Shown here piece by piece: positions 7,315 through 11,470 of a stretch of DNA of 11,470 bases. How positions within the stretch are numbered: position 1 is the first letter of the stretch; each line of letters begins with the position of its first letter. This DNA comes from Elusimicrobia bacterium RIFCSPLOWO2_01_FULL_60_11 (GTDB taxonomy: Bacteria > Elusimicrobiota > Elusimicrobia > 2-02-FULL-39-32): positions 1 through 11,470 of the forward strand of contig MGUS01000015.1 of the NCBI GenBank assembly GCA_001800085.1, given 5' to 3'. Below the pieces are notes generated by a model. That model was not told where the DNA came from. It did no database searches and worked only from the letters and a program-made list of their open reading frames with translations. A program made the translations under genes and the position numbers.

Positions 7315-8009
7315 GCGGGGTTCAGAGTTTTGACGAAGGCCAGGATCTCGCGGAGCGCTTCGGCGGGCTTGTCTTGGAGCAAAAAATGGGGAGTATCCAG
7401 GCCGACGAGTTTCGCCTTGGGATCGGCTTTACGGATGTCTTCACGGCAGTGATCCGCCAGGAGCCAGTCCCGCTCGGCATAAAGGCACAGGACCGGGACA
7501 TCGCAATTCTTCAGGTCTTCGAACGCTTCCACTCCCAAAGCATCTTTGAGACGGGCCGCGCGGACGCGGGGTTCTGCCTGCACGAGGGCCTTCACCACCA
7601 GCTGGATGAGTTGTTCCGAAAGGCCCTGCAGCTTCATCATGCTTTTCGTGAGGAACCGTGTCCAAGAACGGCGGCAAAGATAAGGGCCGATCAAGAACCG
7701 TAACAGGTTTCCGATCCGCCCTCTGGGCCGGCGGACATAAGTCGCGCTCAAGACCAGGCCGCGCAGCATCAAGGGATGTTTGGCCGCGATCAGGACCCCG
7801 AGCGGCCCGCCGTAGGACTCCGCGATCAGGACATAAGGCTCACTGACGGGTAACCGCGCGGACACATAGGACTCGAGCTCCTTATAGTCCAGGATGCGGT
7901 CCGCCGGGTAAGACAACACGATCGGAGCCGTCTCTTCCGTCCAGAGTCTGAGGATGGGCTCGAAGAGGAAGCCCGTCCCGTCCATTCCAGGGAGAAAGAC
8001 GAACCTCAT
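7311..8009 (-). CDS. Alpha/beta hydrolase-fold protein
   Basis: The 232-residue protein has the order of an alpha/beta hydrolase: an early strand and oxyanion loop (MRFVFLPGMDGTG), nucleophile Ser65 in AESYGG, Asp181 in YAERDWLL and His208 in DTPHFLLQ. The nucleophile elbow has Ala instead of the first Gly of GxSxG, which some family members tolerate. The stretch at about 92-135 is a basic, hydrophobic cap. No signal peptide is present, so it is probably cytoplasmic, perhaps held at the membrane. The frame stays open upstream to 8183, but the ATG at 8009 is preferred. It has GGAGA at normal spacing, it begins at the first strand, and its ATGA overlaps the stop of the 52-residue gene. It is the last gene of its operon. 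The substrate is unknown; an esterase or lipase is only a class-level guess. Confidence 0.85.
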   Translation of the reverse strand: MRFVFLPGMDGTGFLFEPILRLWTEETAPIVLSYPADRILDYKELESYVSARLPVSEPYVLIAESYGGPLGVLIAAKHPLMLRGLVLSATYVRRPRGRIGNLLRFLIGPYLCRRSWTRFLTKSMMKLQGLSEQLIQLVVKALVQAEPRVRAARLKDALGVEAFEDLKNCDVPVLCLYAERDWLLADHCREDIRKADPKAKLVGLDTPHFLLQDKPAEALREILAFVKTLNPA

Positions 8010-8164
8010 TTCTTGTCTCCAAGATGCAGTGAATCCACGGATACGTTGACGCTGTTGAGCGCCTTGCCCCTGAAGATCAGATAACCCCCGAAGATCACGG
8101 CTCCGAGAAGCAGGATAAAGATCAGGACTGTATTTATTTTTTTCAGGAATTCGATGGGTTTCAT
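8006..8164 (-). CDS. Small single-helix membrane protein (52 residues), unrecognised
   Basis: This short gene fills the space between the DUF3943 and hydrolase genes. Its ATG at 8164 overlaps the DUF3943 stop as ATGA, and its TGA at 8006-8008 overlaps the hydrolase start as ATGA, so there are no free bases on either side. The product starts with MKPIEFLKKIN and has one strongly hydrophobic segment at about 12-31 (TVLIFILLLGAVIFGGYLIF). It ends in a polar tail of about 20 residues containing RGKALNSVNVSVDS. Basic residues on both sides of the helix leave topology uncertain. I do not recognise a family. The double overlap, clean hydrophobic helix and absence of another gene there argue that it is real. 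It may be a membrane anchor or partner for the hydrolase or the DUF3943 protein, but that is inference. Confidence 0.75.
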   Translation of the reverse strand: MKPIEFLKKINTVLIFILLLGAVIFGGYLIFRGKALNSVNVSVDSLHLGDKK

Positions 8165-9657
8165 GGCTCATCCCGCCATTCAACGGCGCCGAAACGGGTG
8201 TCCCCCAGGAAGTTGTAGGCCAGGCTGAAGGTCTCCGTCGTCTGATGCCTTTCGGGGATGTTGGAATAGTCCGCGTCCCGCCTGGATTGGATGTATTGGA
8301 CGCCGACGGCGTGGCGGCCGTAGATCCTCACGGTGAAGGACACGTTGCCGCGCGCAATCTGCTCCGTTCCCCGCCGCTCGGCCGAACCCACGCCACTGAT
8401 GTAGAACTCGCGCCCCGTCGCGTCCAGCATGGCCAGTTTACCGAAGATGAGGCGGAGGGACAAGAGCCCCTGGGCGGCCGCGCCATAATGATAGTCCCTG
8501 TCCCCCTCGCCGGCCACGGTCCCGGCCGCTCCGAACCCGGGTCCGGCAAGGACCGTGCCCTGGAGAGCGACCTTGCGCGAGAGCCACAATTGCCCGGTCG
8601 TGCCGAGCGAAGCGCCCGTGGTCGAGACGCGGAATGTCCGCGGAGAGATGTAGTCGTAGTTCCCATAGAGCCCCCAGATCCCGCGATAGGAGTCCCCCAC
8701 TTCGTATCTCCGCCCTAAAAGGAAGCCCCGGGTCATGATGTTCTCAAAGGAGCTGCCGTTGTTGGCGACCGCGGCGGCTTCAAAGTGGAAGTAATCGAAA
8801 GGCCGGATATAGCGGTAGCCCGGCTTTCCGGGAAGCCCGTAGGCCATGAAAAATTCTCCCGTCGCTTCCTTATTGTGAAGAGTGCTGGATACTCCCTGGT
8901 TGCTCACCTTTTCGGTCAGACTCGCGCCCAGGCGCACGCGCGTGAATGTCGCGGGGTTGCGGCTGGGAAGGACGGTCTTGAAACGGTCGCCGAAGACCAG
9001 GCGGTTGACGCCGATGGGCGGGGATATGAACGCCGCGCCCAATTCACGCCAGAACCCGGGCCTCTTGCCGCCCCGCTCCAGCGTCATGTTGGCCATGCGG
9101 AAAAGTTCTTCCCCGAAAAAGCTCCCGGCGATGCCGCTGGCGACCTGGTCGTTGATGGAAGGCGGCCCGTTCTCTCCGGCCGTTTCCCAGAGGAAGCTGC
9201 CCGCGGAAGTATAGAGGAGGGATTCCCAATAGGTGAGGCCGGCCGAGCGCGCCAATCCGAAGTAGATGGTCCCCTGATAGGGATGGAAGGCCTGGTTGGT
9301 GCGGAAGTCGTCGGCGTCGAACTGCCAGGGACCCTTGCGGACATGGTCCCAGGTGGTGGTCGGGTCCGTTCCGTAGATGTCGTTGCCGTAGATGAGGCGG
9401 TCGGACACGTTGAGGAGCATGATGAATATGGGGATCTCGACGGCCGGGATGAGGTAACTCCTGCCGGTCCTCGCTTCCCAGTCCAGGACACGCTTGGACG
9501 CGCCTTTCCATTTTTCGCGGGGGGTGGCCATGGCTTCGGGGTAATTCGGGTCCCCGGGCGCGGTCGTGGAACTTACGCTGGGGTCATCATCAGCCAGCGC
9601 CGGCCAGGTCGCCATTAAAACAAGCGTAAGGATGCCGGCCCATCTCAACCGACCCAT
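8161..9657 (-). CDS. DUF3943 outer-membrane protein
   Basis: The 498-residue protein has a signal peptide (about 1-22, ending in ALA). Its N-terminal half carries the DUF3943 signature in order: FRTNQAFHPYQG at 118-129, YFGLARSAGLTYWES at 132-146, SFLWE at 154-158, PSIND at 166-170 and GEELFRM at 182-188. The second half alternates polar and hydrophobic residues with many Gly, Tyr and Arg, as in outer-membrane beta strands. The family has no established function that I know of, and these motifs suggest a membrane-embedded structural or enzyme-like core. The gene lies 22 bases after dps with only a weak GAGAAAA before the ATG. Its stop overlaps the start of the 52-residue gene by ATGA. Confidence 0.85.
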   Translation of the reverse strand: MGRLRWAGILTLVLMATWPALADDDPSVSSTTAPGDPNYPEAMATPREKWKGASKRVLDWEARTGRSYLIPAVEIPIFIMLLNVSDRLIYGNDIYGTDPTTTWDHVRKGPWQFDADDFRTNQAFHPYQGTIYFGLARSAGLTYWESLLYTSAGSFLWETAGENGPPSINDQVASGIAGSFFGEELFRMANMTLERGGKRPGFWRELGAAFISPPIGVNRLVFGDRFKTVLPSRNPATFTRVRLGASLTEKVSNQGVSSTLHNKEATGEFFMAYGLPGKPGYRYIRPFDYFHFEAAAVANNGSSFENIMTRGFLLGRRYEVGDSYRGIWGLYGNYDYISPRTFRVSTTGASLGTTGQLWLSRKVALQGTVLAGPGFGAAGTVAGEGDRDYHYGAAAQGLLSLRLIFGKLAMLDATGREFYISGVGSAERRGTEQIARGNVSFTVRIYGRHAVGVQYIQSRRDADYSNIPERHQTTETFSLAYNFLGDTRFGAVEWRDEP

Positions 9658-9679
9658 CGTTTTCTCGACTGTCCGGCTA

Positions 9680-10210
9680 TTACGCGAGGAACGACCGCAG
9701 CATCCAGGCCATCTTCATATGCTGCTCCATGAGGCCGGTCACAAAATCAGCCATGCCCATGCCGTCATGTTTCTGGCAGGTGGCGATGTCCGCCCGGAGA
9801 TTGCGGATGACGGTCTCATGGTCGGCGAGCAGGTCCGCGAGCATGTCCGCGGCCTTCAAGACGGCGCCGGGGGCCTCTTTGAGGCTCGTGTTCTTCAGGA
9901 ACTCATCCAGGGTCCCGAGAGGCCGTTCCCCGAGGGCCCGGGTCCGTTCAGCCACCTGATCGGAGATGTCGTTGAGCAGGATGTATTGCGAATCGAAGAA
10001 CTTGTGCAGGTCGCTGAACTGCGGGCCGACCACGTTCCAATGGTGGCTCCGCGTCTTGGCGGAGAGCACGACCTCATCCGCCAGGATGGAATTCAGAAGG
10101 CTGGCGATCGCCTCGCGGTTCCTGCCCGTCATGGCTATGTCCGGGTTCGCCATCTCCTGGATATCCACGGCTTTATGGCCGTTGTGCGCGGCCGGAATGC
10201 TTGATTTCAT
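9680..10210 (-). CDS. dps: Dps-family ferritin-like DNA-protection protein
   Basis: The 176-residue protein matches the Dps family, which forms 12-subunit shells that oxidise ferrous iron with peroxide and protect DNA. The intersubunit ferroxidase residues are present: His57 (HHWNVVGPQF), His69 and Asp73 (LHKFFD), then Asp84 and Glu88 (SDQVAERTRALG). The downstream RPLGTLDEFL is also typical. The N-terminal 25 residues hold several His and Lys but are not strongly basic, so DNA binding is not assured. The ATG at 10210 overlaps the stop of the fusion gene as TGATG. A TTG one codon earlier is possible but less likely. No strong SD is seen, which fits coupled translation. In this operon it is surrounded by envelope genes and is probably the only cytoplasmic stress protein among them. 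Confidence 0.93.
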   Translation of the reverse strand: MKSSIPAAHNGHKAVDIQEMANPDIAMTGRNREAIASLLNSILADEVVLSAKTRSHHWNVVGPQFSDLHKFFDSQYILLNDISDQVAERTRALGERPLGTLDEFLKNTSLKEAPGAVLKAADMLADLLADHETVIRNLRADIATCQKHDGMGMADFVTGLMEQHMKMAWMLRSFLA

Positions 10211-11470
10211 CAATATGCACCCGCTTCTTTGACGATGACTTCAAAAAGGACCCGCTTGTTGGCCTTGGCCGCCTGCGTGTGGAGCACGTCCGGCGTCGCT
10301 TCATGCATGGCCGGCCTCATCTCGCCGTATCCGATGGTGGTCAGCCTTCCCTGCGCGATCCCGCCTTCCGAGATGAGGATCTCCTTGACGGCCTTTGCCC
10401 TTCTTTCGCTCAACTTCTGATTGTACTCCTGAGTGCCTGAGGCGGAGGCGAATCCCGCGACGCGGATCTTCGCCTTGGGGTTTTCCCTCAGGATCTCGGA
10501 ATTCTCGATCACGACTTTCACCCCTTCATTGGTAAGGGTCACCGAATCGTGTTCGAAATGCGTGTCCTCAAGGACGATCACCTTGTCGAAGATGACGGCT
10601 TTCGATTCAACGACAGGCGCAGGTTTGAGCTCCGCCTTCGCCTGCTTCGCGGGAGCTTCATTCTTCTCGCATGAGAATTTGAAGGTCAAGCTGACGCGGT
10701 GTGAGACGCCCAGTTCCCCGAAAGGAAGGTAGGCATAATCCAGCATCGTGTTCTTGAGTATTTTGATGCCCGCGCCCGCGGTCACTCCGGTCAGGCCATC
10801 AAGGTTCGAATTCTTGAGATTATAGACATAACCGGCGCGGAGCGCGACGTTGCGGTGAACGAAGCCTTCGATGCCTGTCTGCAGGCGGCCGAACCCGCCG
10901 GGTTTGAGCTCGGTGGAAGCGGCTAGAAGGAGTTTCTTGTTGATGTCGTAAGAAGCCCCCACGCGCCAGCCTTGATCCAGGTATCTATCGGCCACTTTTG
11001 TGCCCAGATTGGAATAGGTCAGGCCCAAGTTCAAAGGGGCGACCGGGTTCCACAAGAGCCCGAGGTCCGCCGCAAAGGCGGAATACGAGGTCTGGTCCAG
11101 GGTCTGGCGGTTGTACTTGACGGCCGCTCCGGCGGAGATGCCGGCGAAGAATTCCTTGCCCCAGCCCAGGCTCGCGCCCGTTGTCTTGGCGGTGTAGTTG
11201 CCGGTCTGCGTGCCGGCACTGTCCCGTCCGTCAAAGGTCCCGTTGTTCATGTAATTCACCGAACCGGCAACGCCGCCCAGAACGCCCAAACGAAGGCCGA
11301 AAACAGCGGTCTCCTGATTGGATTGGCCCAGACCGCTGTTGTGGTGCAGGCCCAGTTCCGTGCAGCAGTCCAACTTTCCCAATCCCGCCGGGTTCCATAG
11401 TAAGGAAGCGGAGCCCTGAGGAACGGCCACCACCGCGGATCCCATCGACATCGCCCGCGCCGTGCCGCCT
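10210..11470 (-). CDS. PorV/UPF0164-like outer-membrane barrel fused to an OmpA C-terminal domain, partial (5' end beyond right edge)
   Basis: 419 residues are visible; the signal peptide and first residues lie beyond 11470. The reading frame enters with GGTARAMSMGSAVVAV and then SASLLWNPAGLG, the N-terminal signature of PorV/PorQ/UPF0164 beta barrels. Alternating beta strands continue to about 10670. A Lys/Ala/Pro-rich linker follows at about 10670-10600, starting after FSCEKNE. An OmpA-type domain then occupies about 10600-10220, with EYNQKLSERRAKAVKEIL and LTTIGYGEMRP. The site that is HTD in classical OmpA domains reads FAS here (10452-10444), so the usual peptidoglycan-binding Asp is missing, while the SERRA arginines remain. 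The protein is probably an outer-membrane barrel with a periplasmic tail. It is the first visible gene of the operon and overlaps dps by one base (TGATG). Confidence 0.88.
   Translation of the reverse strand, partial: GGTARAMSMGSAVVAVPQGSASLLWNPAGLGKLDCCTELGLHHNSGLGQSNQETAVFGLRLGVLGGVAGSVNYMNNGTFDGRDSAGTQTGNYTAKTTGASLGWGKEFFAGISAGAAVKYNRQTLDQTSYSAFAADLGLLWNPVAPLNLGLTYSNLGTKVADRYLDQGWRVGASYDINKKLLLAASTELKPGGFGRLQTGIEGFVHRNVALRAGYVYNLKNSNLDGLTGVTAGAGIKILKNTMLDYAYLPFGELGVSHRVSLTFKFSCEKNEAPAKQAKAELKPAPVVESKAVIFDKVIVLEDTHFEHDSVTLTNEGVKVVIENSEILRENPKAKIRVAGFASASGTQEYNQKLSERRAKAVKEILISEGGIAQGRLTTIGYGEMRPAMHEATPDVLHTQAAKANKRVLFEVIVKEAGAY

Noticed and set aside
8010..8183. N-terminal extension of the hydrolase up to 8183
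   Set aside because: The extra residues are polar and unlike a hydrolase N-terminus. The ATG at 8009 has an SD and an ATGA overlap, and the region encodes the 52-residue protein in another frame.
8785..9618. 277-codon plus-strand open frame
   Set aside because: It is antisense to the DUF3943 gene, whose signal peptide and motifs are clear.
9658..9679. Terminator between dps and the DUF3943 gene
   Set aside because: The 22 bases contain no stem-loop followed by a T run, so the genes are probably co-transcribed.

Overview
The window comes from a Gram-negative (diderm) bacterium. Five of its products are predicted to be secreted or to sit in the outer membrane: two proteins ending in OmpA-type peptidoglycan-binding domains, a PorV/UPF0164-like barrel, a DUF3943 barrel and a periplasmic PAP2 phosphatase. 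The DNA is GC-rich, and gene starts often carry a Shine-Dalgarno (SD) sequence. The gene mix resembles genomes of uncultured environmental lineages such as Elusimicrobiota, Omnitrophota, Acidobacteriota or deltaproteobacteria-like groups. That placement is an impression, and no marker gene in the window fixes the phylum. No rRNA, tRNA, CRISPR array, insertion sequence or phage gene was seen.

Layout: (1) 1-1434, minus: the N-terminal part of a CheB-CheR fusion, running off the left edge. (2) 1569-2990, plus: a divergent REC-GAF-GGDEF diguanylate cyclase. (3) 6360 down to 2983, minus: a tight four-gene operon of OmpA-family envelope protein, DUF883/YqjD-like membrane protein, Fe/Mn superoxide dismutase and AI-2E/PerM-type membrane protein. 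Its last gene overlaps the end of the cyclase gene tail-to-tail. (4) 6502-7314, plus: a PAP2 phosphatase that diverges from the OmpA operon and has a TATAAT almost touching its ATG. (5) Right edge down to 7311, minus: a second compact operon of PorV-like barrel/OmpA fusion (5' end outside the window), Dps, DUF3943 outer-membrane protein, a 52-residue single-helix membrane protein, and an alpha/beta hydrolase. The last three genes are joined by two ATGA stop/start overlaps, and Dps is joined to the fusion gene by TGATG.

Together the genes suggest signalling (chemoreceptor-type methylation and c-di-GMP) beside two envelope and stress operons. Each operon pairs an OmpA-type cell-wall anchor with a protein against oxidative stress (superoxide dismutase in one, Dps in the other). 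The least explained part is the coupled trio of DUF3943 barrel, 52-residue membrane peptide and hydrolase at 7311-9657. The only stretches outside genes longer than 100 bases are the two divergent promoter regions, 1435-1568 and 6361-6501. There is no gene-free stretch over 300 bases.
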